44,402 nucleotides of DNA from Candidatus Poribacteria bacterium (GTDB taxonomy: Bacteria > Poribacteria > WGA-4E > WGA-3G): assembly GCA_003635255.1 (NCBI GenBank), contig PYJC01000126.1, positions 1-44,402 of the forward strand. Direction: 5' to 3'. Position numbers and translations under genes: made by a program. The notes under the pieces are model-generated. The model did no database searches, had not been told where the DNA came from, and worked only from the letters and a program-made list of their open reading frames with translations. Positions 33,413 to 43,202 of this stretch are shown one piece after another (position 1 is the first letter of the stretch; every line of letters starts with the position of its first letter).

Positions 33413-34204
33413 CTACTTAGAAAATTTTAGGGTTCCCCACAATGTCGCGAGTTTACCACGTGCTTCAACGTCCAATGTGTTCGCAGTCAGGTTGTTAATC
33501 TCTTTCTCGTCGAGGACGGTGTTGTAGATGCGTGCATCCTCCACGCGAGCGACGACCCAACCGTATGCGGTGCCGCCAATGAGCGCACGGGGCCCAAAAA
33601 GTGCTTCTACATCGCCTGCTTTCCAAGATACGATGGGTCCCATGGTATAATCACCGATGACATCGCCGTTGCGATATATCATGATTTTTGCGTTCCCGCC
33701 ATCATCTTCGTATGAAATCGCCAGTTGAATCAACTTTCCTGTCTCTTTTTCCTCGAATCCGGGGTTGGCATCCTGCGTGCGTCTGAAGAAGCTGCTGCCA
33801 GCCATCCAACGTTTCGGTTGGCGTTCAGCATAGACGATGGCATCAAAGGTATCTCCACTGCTTTTATTGACCGCCAACGTAGCGCCTCTCGTGACATTAA
33901 GGTCGTCTAAATAGAGCCATGTTATCAAGGTCTTGTCGGGACCGATGTCGGGACCTTTATAGCCTGTAGTCATTGCCCACTCGTTATTGCCGATGTGCAA
34001 TTTTCCATCCTTGACCTCAGCATCTAAGAGATCTATCTTGCCAAAATGCCCTGTTAAGTCCTCTAATTCGACACCATTCTCAAAAGTCCAATGCCCGATT
34101 AGATCGTCTTTTTTCTCGCCTTGTGCCAACACTGGCATCACGAAACCGGACACCAGTAACATAGAGAAACTCAAAATGAAATAGCGTTTCAAAGGCATTA
34201 TCAT
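33413..34204 (-). CDS. Secreted LamG-domain protein with a KLATLW tail
   Basis: 263 aa from ATG 34204, chosen because GGAGG lies 5 nt upstream; the longer frame reaches back through repeat sequence. Signal peptide at about 1-27 (KRYFILSFSMLLVSGFVMPV, cleavage after LA). The mature part is a LamG sandwich (GHWTFENGVELEDLTGHFG, TLITWLYLDDLNV, ALIGGTAYGWVVARVEDARI). It ends VEARGKLATLWGTLKFSK, the shared tail. Its likely role is binding carbohydrate or surface components. Confidence 0.78.
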   Translation of the reverse strand: MIMPLKRYFILSFSMLLVSGFVMPVLAQGEKKDDLIGHWTFENGVELEDLTGHFGKIDLLDAEVKDGKLHIGNNEWAMTTGYKGPDIGPDKTLITWLYLDDLNVTRGATLAVNKSSGDTFDAIVYAERQPKRWMAGSSFFRRTQDANPGFEEKETGKLIQLAISYEDDGGNAKIMIYRNGDVIGDYTMGPIVSWKAGDVEALFGPRALIGGTAYGWVVARVEDARIYNTVLDEKEINNLTANTLDVEARGKLATLWGTLKFSK

Positions 34205-34244
34205 TGTGTCCTCCATTGTTGAAGTAAATGTATGTCTTTTTAGG

Positions 34245-34345
34245 GTTTCAATGGTTAGCGGCATTGCAACCCAGTTATAGGGGTACAAAAGAGCCACAGG
34301 CTAACAGCCTATGGTACAATTAGTTTCAATGGTTAGCGGCATTGC
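34245..34345. repeat. 23-bp direct repeats and palindromic unit upstream of the LamG gene
   Basis: GTTTCAATGGTTAGCGGCATTGC occurs at 34245-34267 and 34323-34345 (78 bp apart). Between them CACAGGCTAACAGCCTATGG (about 34297-34316) matches the palindrome inside the MITE-like copy at 3971. The hairpin 34369-34390 (GGCGAGGTC/GACCTCGCC) just beyond may terminate the DUF1549 gene. Confidence 0.7.
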
Positions 34346-34368
34346 GATGTAATCTATGAAATAGGTAA

Positions 34369-34390
34369 GGCGAGGTCTGGGGACCTCGCC
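34369..34390 (-). terminator. Hairpin downstream of the DUF1549/DUF1553 gene
   Basis: GGCGAGGTC and GACCTCGCC form a perfect 9-bp stem with a 4-nt loop 23 bp past the stop. The U-run is weak. A similar GGCGAGGAT stem is the core of the MITE-like copy B. Confidence 0.5.
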
Positions 34391-34412
34391 GTAAAGGTTA
34401 TTAGGGATTGGT

Positions 34413-36713
34413 TTATTGGACAAAGATAAATGACCGCGATGAGACGAGTGCCCACAGCAGGTCTTCGCACCCTGCGCGACGTTTGGGACTCTCAGCAATA
34501 TAGAATTTAGCGGTTTCAAACTCTTCATCAGTCGGAAACCGACTCAATGTGCTGAGATACAATTCAGTAATGAGTTTGCCATTGTCAGGACTCTCCTTAA
34601 TCAACCGGGTGAGCACGCCGTTAGAACTCCTCAGTTTTTTATGGATGTAACTGGAGTTAATCATGTGGAGTGCCTGCGTTAGTGTCGGTTCCAGTTTCGG
34701 ATCTAAATCACCGAGGAACTCGCGATTGGAGCGTCCATAGAGCGATAAGAAGCGCGAACTCACCGGGAGTGGCAGTTCCACAGAACGCGTACCAGCCGGA
34801 TAACGCCCGTACTTTTCTTCGGTCTCCGTAACATCGTTTAAGACATCCAACAAAATCTGTGCCATCATCGGACGCGGATAGAAGCGTGAGAAAAAGCGGT
34901 CGTCCAACTGATTTGTTTCATTGGGTTCCGCGGAAAGTTGGTATGTGCGCGAATTGAGAATTTGTCTAATAACGTGTTTTGTATCAAATCCGCTTTTCAC
35001 AAAGTCGTCCGCCAACGCCTCCAGCAGCCCTTCAACACTTGATGGGGTTGTTGCGCGCATATCGTCAACAGGATCAACGATACCTCTACTGAAATAGTAG
35101 CTCCAGAGACGATTCACAGTCGCCTTCGCGAAGTAAGGGTTCGTCGAGGAGGTCATCCAATCTGCGAGTACTTGCAGAATATCGCCCTGATAATCTGGAG
35201 AAAGGGACTCACCCCCGAGGAAAGTTGGTTGAGCGACTTCACCCCGGTTGCCTTCTACAGATTGATTTATAACGCGTCCATTGGGATTATAGGAGATGAC
35301 CTGTTCGTCGTAGAGTTCACCGCCTTGGATTCTGAGCTTTCCGGTGAAGGCAGCGAAGTTCCAATAGTCATCGGTTGTCCATTGGTCGAATGGATGCTTA
35401 TGGCACCTCGCGCAACTCAGGCGGATCCCCAGAAATACCTGTGCGGTTGTCTCTGCTCTACCCGCGGGCTGCCGCTCAATACGGTAGTAGTTTGGTGGAC
35501 CAGATAGAGAGGTACTCCCTCGCGCCGTGATGAGTTCTCGTACGACTTGGTCATAAGGTCTGTTTTGTTTGACAGCGTCTTGTACCCATTCGTGAAAAAG
35601 CGTCGCGCCTGTTTCTCCAACAGATGCGTTTCCTAACTGCCGAGGATGAATACGCAACATATCGGCTAATTTCAATGTCCGCAGGTTCACCCATTCCGGC
35701 GTGTCAAGAAGCGTATCAATGAGGTTCGAGCGTTTGTTCGGACTTTCATCCGAAAGAAACGCTTTTATTTCCTTGGGTGTAGGCAGCCTCCCAATAGTGT
35801 CCAAATAGACTCTCCGCATAAAGACATCATCGGTTGTTAATGCAGAGGGACGGATATTCAATTTTTTGAGTTTGGCAAGTACAAATTCATCGATAAAGTT
35901 ATTGGGTGTAAATTCCGATACTTGTGATGCTACATCTGTTTCGGAAACCCGCGGAATTGTTACAAACGCTGCATCAACAACACCCAAGAAGCGTGCAATA
36001 ACCGCAGTGCCGCCCCATCGGACACTTGTCACTTCGCCGTTAGGGGATACCTCGGCGACGGGTGCGTCCTTAGATTCATATACAGCTTTTTCGGTTACAT
36101 CTTCAACAGATCCGTCAGAGAAATAGGCGAGTGTCTGCAGTTGTGCTGTTTGCCCGACATCAGACAGCACGAAAGAACTCGGCTCAATTTCAAGTTTTTG
36201 CAGGCGTGGTTCGTCGTCGGAAAAAGGGGTGCCTGCTTCAATCCAGCGGAGGATCGTCAATGCTTCCTCTGAGTTAGGATCGAACCGTAAACCCCCTTCA
36301 TGCGGTATCTGTCCTGTTGGTTTGAGAAAGAAGAGACTCTGATCGGGTTCGAGGAGGTTGATACGCCTACCTCGGTTGTGATGGACGATCGGTTCATAGT
36401 CTGACTCTGGATTCAAGGTCAACAAAGAGAGATTTAGTCCACCCTGTCCGCCAAATTTTCCGTGGCACATGCCGGCTGAACACCCTTGTTTATCAAGGAT
36501 AGGGGCAATATCTTTCAGAAATTTGACAGACGGTTCTGTCTCGTTCTTGGACAGCGTAGTTGTGGGCAGAAGATTTGCGCTGTCAGTTGCGTTCGCTTGT
36601 GCAGCGAGTGGTATCGCTAACGTTAACAGCAACATAAAAGCGAATGTTGCAAACCGAGGGCTTGCGTCCGCTGCCTGTGGACTTTGTACTGTGGTTTTCA
36701 ATAGGCGTCTCAT
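34413..36713 (-). CDS. DUF1549/DUF1553 cytochrome-type secreted protein (planctomycete PSCyt1/PSD1 architecture)
   Basis: 766 aa with signal peptide at about 22-42. Order: PSCyt1-type c-haem site (CSAGMCHG, a C-x4-CH), a Big_2-like Ig domain (about 200-285), DUF1549 (DVFMRRVYLDTIGRLP), then a CARCHKHPFD c-type haem motif and DUF1553. Such proteins are periplasmic or surface multidomain cytochromes of unclear substrate, often linked to polymer degradation. The usual DUF1501 partner is not beside it. Its start overlaps the lon stop by 4 bp (ATGA), an unusual pairing. Confidence 0.88.
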   Translation of the reverse strand: MRRLLKTTVQSPQAADASPRFATFAFMLLLTLAIPLAAQANATDSANLLPTTTLSKNETEPSVKFLKDIAPILDKQGCSAGMCHGKFGGQGGLNLSLLTLNPESDYEPIVHHNRGRRINLLEPDQSLFFLKPTGQIPHEGGLRFDPNSEEALTILRWIEAGTPFSDDEPRLQKLEIEPSSFVLSDVGQTAQLQTLAYFSDGSVEDVTEKAVYESKDAPVAEVSPNGEVTSVRWGGTAVIARFLGVVDAAFVTIPRVSETDVASQVSEFTPNNFIDEFVLAKLKKLNIRPSALTTDDVFMRRVYLDTIGRLPTPKEIKAFLSDESPNKRSNLIDTLLDTPEWVNLRTLKLADMLRIHPRQLGNASVGETGATLFHEWVQDAVKQNRPYDQVVRELITARGSTSLSGPPNYYRIERQPAGRAETTAQVFLGIRLSCARCHKHPFDQWTTDDYWNFAAFTGKLRIQGGELYDEQVISYNPNGRVINQSVEGNRGEVAQPTFLGGESLSPDYQGDILQVLADWMTSSTNPYFAKATVNRLWSYYFSRGIVDPVDDMRATTPSSVEGLLEALADDFVKSGFDTKHVIRQILNSRTYQLSAEPNETNQLDDRFFSRFYPRPMMAQILLDVLNDVTETEEKYGRYPAGTRSVELPLPVSSRFLSLYGRSNREFLGDLDPKLEPTLTQALHMINSSYIHKKLRSSNGVLTRLIKESPDNGKLITELYLSTLSRFPTDEEFETAKFYIAESPKRRAGCEDLLWALVSSRSFIFVQ

Positions 36714-39124
36714 GCAAATACCTCCGTGAAAACTTCGGTTACATGTTCTACAAACAGAAATTCAACACCTTCTTGAATGTCTTCAGGAACTTCAATGAAG
36801 TGTTTTTCGTTACCTTGTGGCAGAATAACTTTCTTAATGCCTGCCTGCTTTGCCGCGAGTATTTTTTCCTTCACGCCCCCGATCGGTAAAACTCTTCCTC
36901 TGAGAGTGAGTTCTCCGGTCATAGCGATCTCAGGACTAATCCGTTGCTGAGTGGCAATAGAGGCGAGGGCGGTTGCGATGGTAATACCTGCCGAGGGGCC
37001 ATCCTTCGGGATTGCCCCTGCTGGCACATGTATATGGATATCTTCTTCTAATACACTTGGATCAAATTTGAGCGCGTCGGCTTGGGATTTGACATAGCTG
37101 AGTGCGGCTTGTACAGATTCCTGCATAACATCGCCGAGTTGTCCAGTAATGCGAAGTTGGGTGTGTGCATTCGTCTTTTTGGTGGTAGCCGCCTCAATGA
37201 AAAGGATCTCGCCGCCAGCAGGTGTGACAGAAAGCCCTGTTGCGACTCCGACATCGGCTTGACGCCCTGCGATCTCAGAATCAAATTTCGCGGGTCCCAA
37301 ATATACTTGAATATCCCTTGCTGGAATAATTGTTGGCTCAGTGTTCCCTTCAGCAACACGGCGCGCCACTTTACGGCAGAGGGTACCGAGTTCACGCTCT
37401 AAATTCCGCACCCCGGCTTCTCGGGTGTACTCATTGATGACTTTGTCAATGGCGGTATCTTTAATGTGAATCAAATCATCTTTTAATCCATTTGCCGTTA
37501 ATTGGCGGGGGATCAGGTACTGTTTAGCGATAATCTGTTTTTCGTTGGCGGTGTAACCCGGCAGTTCTATCGTCTCCATCCGGTCACGCAAGGGTGGCGG
37601 GATCGTATGGAGTTGATTCGCCGTTGTGACAAACATCACTTTCGAGAGATCGAAAGGGACATCAAGGTAATTGTCGGTGAATGAATGATTTTGTTCGGGA
37701 TCAAGGACCTCGAGAAGTGCAGAAGCTGGATCCCCACGAAAATCCGATCCGAGTTTATCAATTTCATCAAGCATAAAGACGGGATTGTTTGACTCAGCTT
37801 GGCGGAGCCCTTTGACGATTCTGCCTGGCATAGAGCCGATATAGGTACGCCGGTGTCCGCGGATTTCGGCTTCATCATGCATACCACCTAATGAGATGCG
37901 TACAAATTTTCTGTCCATTGCGCGTGCTATGGATTTACCGAGCGATGTTTTTCCGACACCGGGCGGTCCAACGAAACAGAAGATCGGTCCCTTCATGTCG
38001 GTTTTGAGCATCCGTACAGCGAGATACTCCAAAATCCGTTCTTTGACTTTTTCGAGATCGTAGTGATCTGCATCAAGTATTTCTTGTGCTGCTGTGAGAT
38101 CTAACGCATCTTCAGTACTCACAGCCCATGGAAGGTTTAACAACCAATCCAAATAATTCCGAGAAACGGTGGATTCAGGTGAGAATGACTGCATTTTGGC
38201 GAGTCGCTTAAGTTCTTTTTCGGCTGCCTGCTTCGCTTTGTCGGGCATTTCGGTTTTGCGGAGCTGCTCTCGCATTTCATCAATCTCAAGTTCTAAGTCG
38301 TCGGCTTCACCAAGTTCGCTCTGAATCGCTTTAAGTTGTTCACGCAGATAGTATTCGCGTTGTCCTTTATTAATAACAGCCTGTGCATTATTCTGGATTT
38401 TACTTTCTAATTCGTGCAGGTCGAGTTCTTTAGCAAGAATAACAGCGAGGGTATTTAATCGTTCCTGAACAGAGACTGCCTCCAAAATGCGTTGCTTATC
38501 ATGGGGTTTTAAATCCAACACAGCAGCGATATAATCGGCAAGGCGGCCGGGTTCATCAAGCATTGTTTTAGTTATACTGCCGTATTCCTCTTGGTAGCGT
38601 GAGGACATTTGAACGATACGTTGAAACATTTCATCGTTGCTGCGCACGAGTGCCTCAACTTCTAAATCCGTTTCTGTGTCAGATGCCTCATCTGTTTCAT
38701 CGCTTCCAATGACGGCGACGCGCGCCTTGACGAATGGTTCGGTGTGTAAAATTTCTTCAATTTCCACCCGTTCTCGTCCATGTGCGAGGAACAAAACATC
38801 TTCATCATCAGTTTTGTAGCGGAGGATATGAATCAAACTCCCGATTGGACTGAGATCGTCCTTTTGAATTTCTTTGATATTTTCTTTTGAGAAATCTTTT
38901 TTCGGGCGAAAGATGCAAAGTACTCTTTCATCATCCATAGCATGCTCAATAGCCGAGGTAGCCATCTTTCCGGAGAGCGCGACGTGATGCGGTGGAAATG
39001 GCGGCACCGGTGGCATGTACGGAAAGACGACAAGGTCGTCGAGCGGTAGAATCGGGAGTTCTTGTATAAGTTCTTCTTGATCGGTAGTATTTTCGGATTC
39101 GTTTTCTTTTTCTTCAGTTTTCAT
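36710..39124 (-). CDS. lon: ATP-dependent Lon protease (LonA)
   Basis: 804 aa. N-terminal LON domain ([15 protein letters not shown]), coiled-coil linker, AAA+ domain with [10 protein letters not shown] and MLDEIDK, sensor region, and the protease domain with catalytic S711 (KDGPSAGI) and K752 (GGVKEK). It degrades misfolded and regulatory proteins. GGAGGAAAAAC precedes the start. The gene is translationally coupled to the DUF1549/DUF1553 gene. Confidence 0.97.
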   Translation of the reverse strand: MKTEEKENESENTTDQEELIQELPILPLDDLVVFPYMPPVPPFPPHHVALSGKMATSAIEHAMDDERVLCIFRPKKDFSKENIKEIQKDDLSPIGSLIHILRYKTDDEDVLFLAHGRERVEIEEILHTEPFVKARVAVIGSDETDEASDTETDLEVEALVRSNDEMFQRIVQMSSRYQEEYGSITKTMLDEPGRLADYIAAVLDLKPHDKQRILEAVSVQERLNTLAVILAKELDLHELESKIQNNAQAVINKGQREYYLREQLKAIQSELGEADDLELEIDEMREQLRKTEMPDKAKQAAEKELKRLAKMQSFSPESTVSRNYLDWLLNLPWAVSTEDALDLTAAQEILDADHYDLEKVKERILEYLAVRMLKTDMKGPIFCFVGPPGVGKTSLGKSIARAMDRKFVRISLGGMHDEAEIRGHRRTYIGSMPGRIVKGLRQAESNNPVFMLDEIDKLGSDFRGDPASALLEVLDPEQNHSFTDNYLDVPFDLSKVMFVTTANQLHTIPPPLRDRMETIELPGYTANEKQIIAKQYLIPRQLTANGLKDDLIHIKDTAIDKVINEYTREAGVRNLERELGTLCRKVARRVAEGNTEPTIIPARDIQVYLGPAKFDSEIAGRQADVGVATGLSVTPAGGEILFIEAATTKKTNAHTQLRITGQLGDVMQESVQAALSYVKSQADALKFDPSVLEEDIHIHVPAGAIPKDGPSAGITIATALASIATQQRISPEIAMTGELTLRGRVLPIGGVKEKILAAKQAGIKKVILPQGNEKHFIEVPEDIQEGVEFLFVEHVTEVFTEVFA

Positions 39125-39241
39125 GTTTTTCCTCCTTGGGAATGGTTGTCGGTTCGATTTTTTTGAAAAAATCTTTCAGTCGTCAGTTTGCCTCGCAGTG
39201 AGAGTTAAAGAGGGTTATTATGACTTCACCTGTCCAAGTGA

Positions 39242-39255
39242 AGGTCTCAAGACCT
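39242..39255. repeat. Short hairpin between DUF6785 and lon genes
   Basis: AGGTCT-CA-AGACCT is a perfect 6-bp stem followed by CTTTT on the plus strand; another stem, CTTCAC/GTGAAG, lies just before it. The 181-bp gap 39125-39305 holds no gene. Confidence 0.4.
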
Positions 39256-39305
39256 CTTTTAACCGATAGCCGATGGAGACCGATTGCTGACAGCCATTCT
39301 TACAA

Positions 39306-41297
39306 TCAAGGCCAGAATTGGTAGAGTGTAGTATTCGCGAGAATGCTGGCAATGCTCCACAAACTTCCGCTTATATAGTCTCCGAGCGCGAGTCCGAGGA
39401 AAAGTGGTACAGCGCGTCTGTAGGCTTTGAGTCCGCCATGATATAGTATAAGTGCTTTGGCTACATAAGCGACAAAGATACAGCTCCAGAGGTTAGACAT
39501 CCCCCAACTATTTGCCATAGCATAGCCGAGCGGATGCAGGGGCCACCATAGAAACCGGGTTCTCAAGAGTGTTAATCCGAGTGCGACACCTGCGCCTCCA
39601 CCTATAAAGGCAAGTGCGGGTACATCAGTGCCTTGTGGATAATTTAGCCAGTTCTCAAGCTGCCGATAAACGCCTCTACCGAACCCTAACGCCCAGGGTC
39701 CATAATAGCCGGTCTCGGCACCGTGTCTGTAGTAGCTATCTAATAACAGCCAGAAGACGACGATTGCGCCCACCAAGGTTGCTATGAGGATCGCGGCAGC
39801 AGTGTGCTGTGGACGTATCCCTCGCCGTTCTGAGATTTTTAATGCCTCCAATTCTTGCGGCATCGGGTGTGCTCGATACGCTCGGTTGAAGAACATGTAC
39901 AACGAAAAGACCGCTTTTGTACTGGCTGTCAACCGTTGAGAACCGAACGTTGTCACGATTAACCCGTGTGGGTCGACTCTGTGCAAATCGTGAACCAAGA
40001 ACCCCAATTCGGCACGAAGTCGGGCAATCATCGTTGCGAGTAGAAAATAAAGCCCGAAAAAGAGCGGAATCACCCAAAGTGCCATCCCAGCCTTATAGGA
40101 AAACACTGTCAAAAACAGCGTCCCGCCCATAATACCAATGAACGCGATGTGGTAAGGCATCGGTTCACGTTGCATATCTATCCGAGAGGTACCGCGTAGT
40201 CCATCTACGATACCCGTAAAAACTCGCTTGAGATGCGTTCTTCCGACCCAAGCGGCTGTGCCGAGTAGCACCATATACGCCCCGAAGCTTTGGGCATCGG
40301 CGTAAGGGTACCCCGGCAAGTTCCGCACGCCAAGAACACTGCCTGCCATTAACTCAAATTTGTATACCCAATAAAACACCCAACAGGAAAAAAGCAGGTC
40401 GAGTGGAATAAGGAAACTGATTCCAATCGCAAAAGGATAAAACGAGAGGCGTACACCGCCCATTGCGTTCCAAGGACGACCGGTGAAGTGTTGATGGATA
40501 TTTTGTCGTTTAACAGGCAGATACGGGACTGCCGGATAAATCGAGTTCAGCAAATTCAGGACACTAATGGCTGTGGCAATCCCAAAACCGAACCACATGA
40601 GTTTATTTTTAAAAAAACGCGTATTCGTTTCTGTCATCGCGAGCGGCAGTTGGATAATCGGATAGGTTAGCCGTTCACGTTCCGTCCATTGGAGACGCAG
40701 CAGGGTGTTGATACACAGCATCACGAACATCAACACAAGAATAAAAAGTGTCCACCATGCGGCTGGTCCTGCCCAAGCGGTCAGATGTGCCTTACGGTAA
40801 AGGCTTGATTGCCCTTCATAATATCCTGACAAGACGCTGGCATCTTGCACGGTTAACCATGTTGGAAGTTCCTTCCAAAAGAGTTGTTGCCACTCATTCT
40901 CCGATGTTGCGAACCGAAATGGATGTCCGAGTATCGTAACCAGGATCTCCATCATATCGTGCGAACAGAGGGAAGAAACGATGCACAACATCACATAGAT
41001 TGTGAGCAATTCTGGCGGTGTCAACCGTAGTGCTGATGACAGTTTTCCCAATACTGCGCTGAGTACCATCAGCCAAAAGATGATGAAAATGACGTTAAAC
41101 AGCGGATGAATCAGTGTCGGATGCGTATATCGGACTACCTCTAATTCGATGATCCAGAAAACATTTAGCGGAATTAGAAGCATCGCTATGACAAATGCCT
41201 TAGGCGTTAAACCCCGCTCACCGCTGAATACGGAAGACGTGTTTTCCTCATTATGGGTTTGCGAACTACGCGCGATAACACCCTTATTGCCCGTCAT
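39306..41297 (-). CDS. Polytopic membrane protein, DUF6785/DUF6784-like
   Basis: 663 aa with about 13 hydrophobic segments, the first around residues 32-55 and the last near 645. Pattern blocks such as LTPPELLTIYVM, NPxx-like loops and SYKAGMALWVIPLF fit the DUF6785/DUF6784 family common in Planctomycetes and related phyla; a transport role is assumed but unproven. No ATPase motif. It is followed downstream by lon after a 181-bp gap and preceded by the CapA-like gene 24 bp upstream. Confidence 0.65.
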   Translation of the reverse strand: MTGNKGVIARSSQTHNEENTSSVFSGERGLTPKAFVIAMLLIPLNVFWIIELEVVRYTHPTLIHPLFNVIFIIFWLMVLSAVLGKLSSALRLTPPELLTIYVMLCIVSSLCSHDMMEILVTILGHPFRFATSENEWQQLFWKELPTWLTVQDASVLSGYYEGQSSLYRKAHLTAWAGPAAWWTLFILVLMFVMLCINTLLRLQWTERERLTYPIIQLPLAMTETNTRFFKNKLMWFGFGIATAISVLNLLNSIYPAVPYLPVKRQNIHQHFTGRPWNAMGGVRLSFYPFAIGISFLIPLDLLFSCWVFYWVYKFELMAGSVLGVRNLPGYPYADAQSFGAYMVLLGTAAWVGRTHLKRVFTGIVDGLRGTSRIDMQREPMPYHIAFIGIMGGTLFLTVFSYKAGMALWVIPLFFGLYFLLATMIARLRAELGFLVHDLHRVDPHGLIVTTFGSQRLTASTKAVFSLYMFFNRAYRAHPMPQELEALKISERRGIRPQHTAAAILIATLVGAIVVFWLLLDSYYRHGAETGYYGPWALGFGRGVYRQLENWLNYPQGTDVPALAFIGGGAGVALGLTLLRTRFLWWPLHPLGYAMANSWGMSNLWSCIFVAYVAKALILYHGGLKAYRRAVPLFLGLALGDYISGSLWSIASILANTTLYQFWP

Positions 41298-41321
41298 ATT
41301 TCAGCCTCTCGTATACGCTAT

Positions 41322-42485
41322 CTATCGAATCCATCCGCGTTCGCCTTCTATGAGCACCTCCGTTTTTAGTTCTGCACAACGCTGCTGATAGTCCCGCAAG
41401 GTTTTTATTGCTGCTTCTCCGGTGAGGACAGTCGGAAACTGCCCCCCGATTTCAGGGGTCTCTGAGGTTTCCGTAGGTTTTCCTGGACGTACCGATTTCT
41501 TAGGTGGATCCGTCAAAATAGGGATTAGCTCAATAGATTTCAGGACTCCAGCATTAAACGTTGCCTTCGGGATGACTATGTGCGAGTGTTGTTTATCGTA
41601 AGTATCATAGATAAAATCTGAAAGACTGTAGACGATCGGTTTATTTTGGTACAATTCAATGCCGCCAAAGGTATGTAACTGCTGGCATAGCACTATGTCT
41701 GCGCCAGCGTCGATGAGTGCGTGTGCGAAAATTCGCTGTCGCCCGATTGCCTCATCTGCTGAACGTCCTTGTTTTCCCCAATGTAGCCAAACAACAACGA
41801 GTGCCGCTTTCGTGCGTGCTTGCTTGACAGCATCCGTCATTTCACTATAAACGGCGTAAGCGAGTGGGTCTTCAGTGTATCGCGTGAAGGCATTCACTCG
41901 ATAATATGCCAACAATGCGACCTGCTGCCCAGATTCAGTTTCCTCTACACCGAGTGATACCCATGCTGGGAGTTTTGCTGCTTCAGCATCAGTTCCCGCA
42001 CCGATCGGTTTGACATTATACCACTCCAGTTCAGTGATTGTATCTTCTAACGCCTCAAATCCAAAGTCCATGATGTGTGGTGTAGCTAAAGAGACAGCAT
42101 CAAATCCGGCATTAGCGATGGCTCTTCCGAGTCCGGGTGCTGAACGAAAAGGATGTTCGATACCGTATCGCGGTTCTCCTCGCTCTGAGATGCTCGCGTT
42201 TAACGATGCGGTAGCAATGTCCGCTGACTGAATCAAGGCGGTGGTTCCCTGAAAAAACACACCCGCCCCACTCCTTTCAATCACGGGGGTCATACGGCTA
42301 CTGATAGTAATATCACCGACAGCGAGCACTGAAATCTCATTAGCAGCACTCGTTTCACTTGCTAAGGTATCTGTCAGCAGCGTGTTGGCGAATACCGTGC
42401 ACAAAAGCCCCATCATCAGAAGGCGTATTTGGAACTTTTTGCATTGTAGGTTGGTTATGGGATTTTCGAGACGTTTAAATTTCAT
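41322..42485 (-). CDS. CapA-family protein (metallophosphatase-like)
   Basis: 387 aa with an N-terminal signal or anchor (LLMMGLLCTVFANTLL). The CapA pattern AVGDITIS, LNASIS, ANAGFDAVSLATPHIMDFG and VVVWLHWG, then HTFGGIEL, is present. CapA proteins take part in poly-gamma-glutamate or capsule handling, but most homologues are uncharacterised. It overlaps the coiled-coil gene by 4 bp (ATGA), indicating coupled translation. Confidence 0.82.
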   Translation of the reverse strand: MKFKRLENPITNLQCKKFQIRLLMMGLLCTVFANTLLTDTLASETSAANEISVLAVGDITISSRMTPVIERSGAGVFFQGTTALIQSADIATASLNASISERGEPRYGIEHPFRSAPGLGRAIANAGFDAVSLATPHIMDFGFEALEDTITELEWYNVKPIGAGTDAEAAKLPAWVSLGVEETESGQQVALLAYYRVNAFTRYTEDPLAYAVYSEMTDAVKQARTKAALVVVWLHWGKQGRSADEAIGRQRIFAHALIDAGADIVLCQQLHTFGGIELYQNKPIVYSLSDFIYDTYDKQHSHIVIPKATFNAGVLKSIELIPILTDPPKKSVRPGKPTETSETPEIGGQFPTVLTGEAAIKTLRDYQQRCAELKTEVLIEGERGWIR

Positions 42486-43156
42486 TGTTCTTCTGGGTTT
42501 TCATTTAGATCTTCATCAAGATCAATATCTACGCCGAATTCATCAAACAGATTATCCGCTTTTAGTTTCATTCCGAGTGCGATAAGGGTTTCAGATAAAG
42601 TGAGCCGATCAATTTTTGTTGCTTCAAGCGTTTCGGTTTCAGAGGTCAAATCCGCTCGCAGTGCGTCTTGGTTTCGGCGTGTCTGTTCTCGTAGAAGTTT
42701 CGTCTCGTTAGTGAGCCGATCAATTTGTGCTTGGAATTCACGGGCGAACTCATCTACAAGTGCTGACAATTTCTGGAGGTCTGCCTCGCCACGTCCAGCG
42801 ATTCCATCGAGTCGGACATCTATCCGCGAATCAACGAGTGCTTCAATTTTGTCTGCTGTTAGCAGCAAATTCTCGTTTTCAAGTTGTCCAGAAAGTTTGC
42901 GAATATCGGCTTTAACGTCTGCTATTTCGCCTACGAAGCGTTGCTCCATCGCTGCGAGTTTATCATCAACATGCTGACGCGTTTTCTCTAAGTCTTGGGT
43001 AAGTGTTCGCAACCGCTTGTTATAGTTCCGGATATACCTTCCAACGATACTATCGCGAAGGTATTCCTCTAACTGCTGCGCCTTCCGCGTCTCCGTCTCA
43101 GTTTCCGTATCGTCAACTTCGGGTTCTTGGACATTTACATCTATAGGTGTTTGCAT
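42482..43156 (-). CDS. Coiled-coil protein
   Basis: 224 aa, no signal peptide. Residues about 28-190 are charged heptad-type helix (RLTNETKLLREQTRRNQDAL, for example), with acidic ends (EPEVDDTETETE at the start, DIDLDEDLNENPEEQ at the end). It has no enzyme motifs and its role, perhaps structural, is unknown. It lies 46 bp after the aldolase-like gene and overlaps capA-like by 4 bp. Confidence 0.7.
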   Translation of the reverse strand: MQTPIDVNVQEPEVDDTETETETRKAQQLEEYLRDSIVGRYIRNYNKRLRTLTQDLEKTRQHVDDKLAAMEQRFVGEIADVKADIRKLSGQLENENLLLTADKIEALVDSRIDVRLDGIAGRGEADLQKLSALVDEFAREFQAQIDRLTNETKLLREQTRRNQDALRADLTSETETLEATKIDRLTLSETLIALGMKLKADNLFDEFGVDIDLDEDLNENPEEQ

Positions 43157-43202
43157 GTTTGTGACTCTCCGTCCTTAGTTGCCTTACGCACGTTTTGGCG
43201 GC

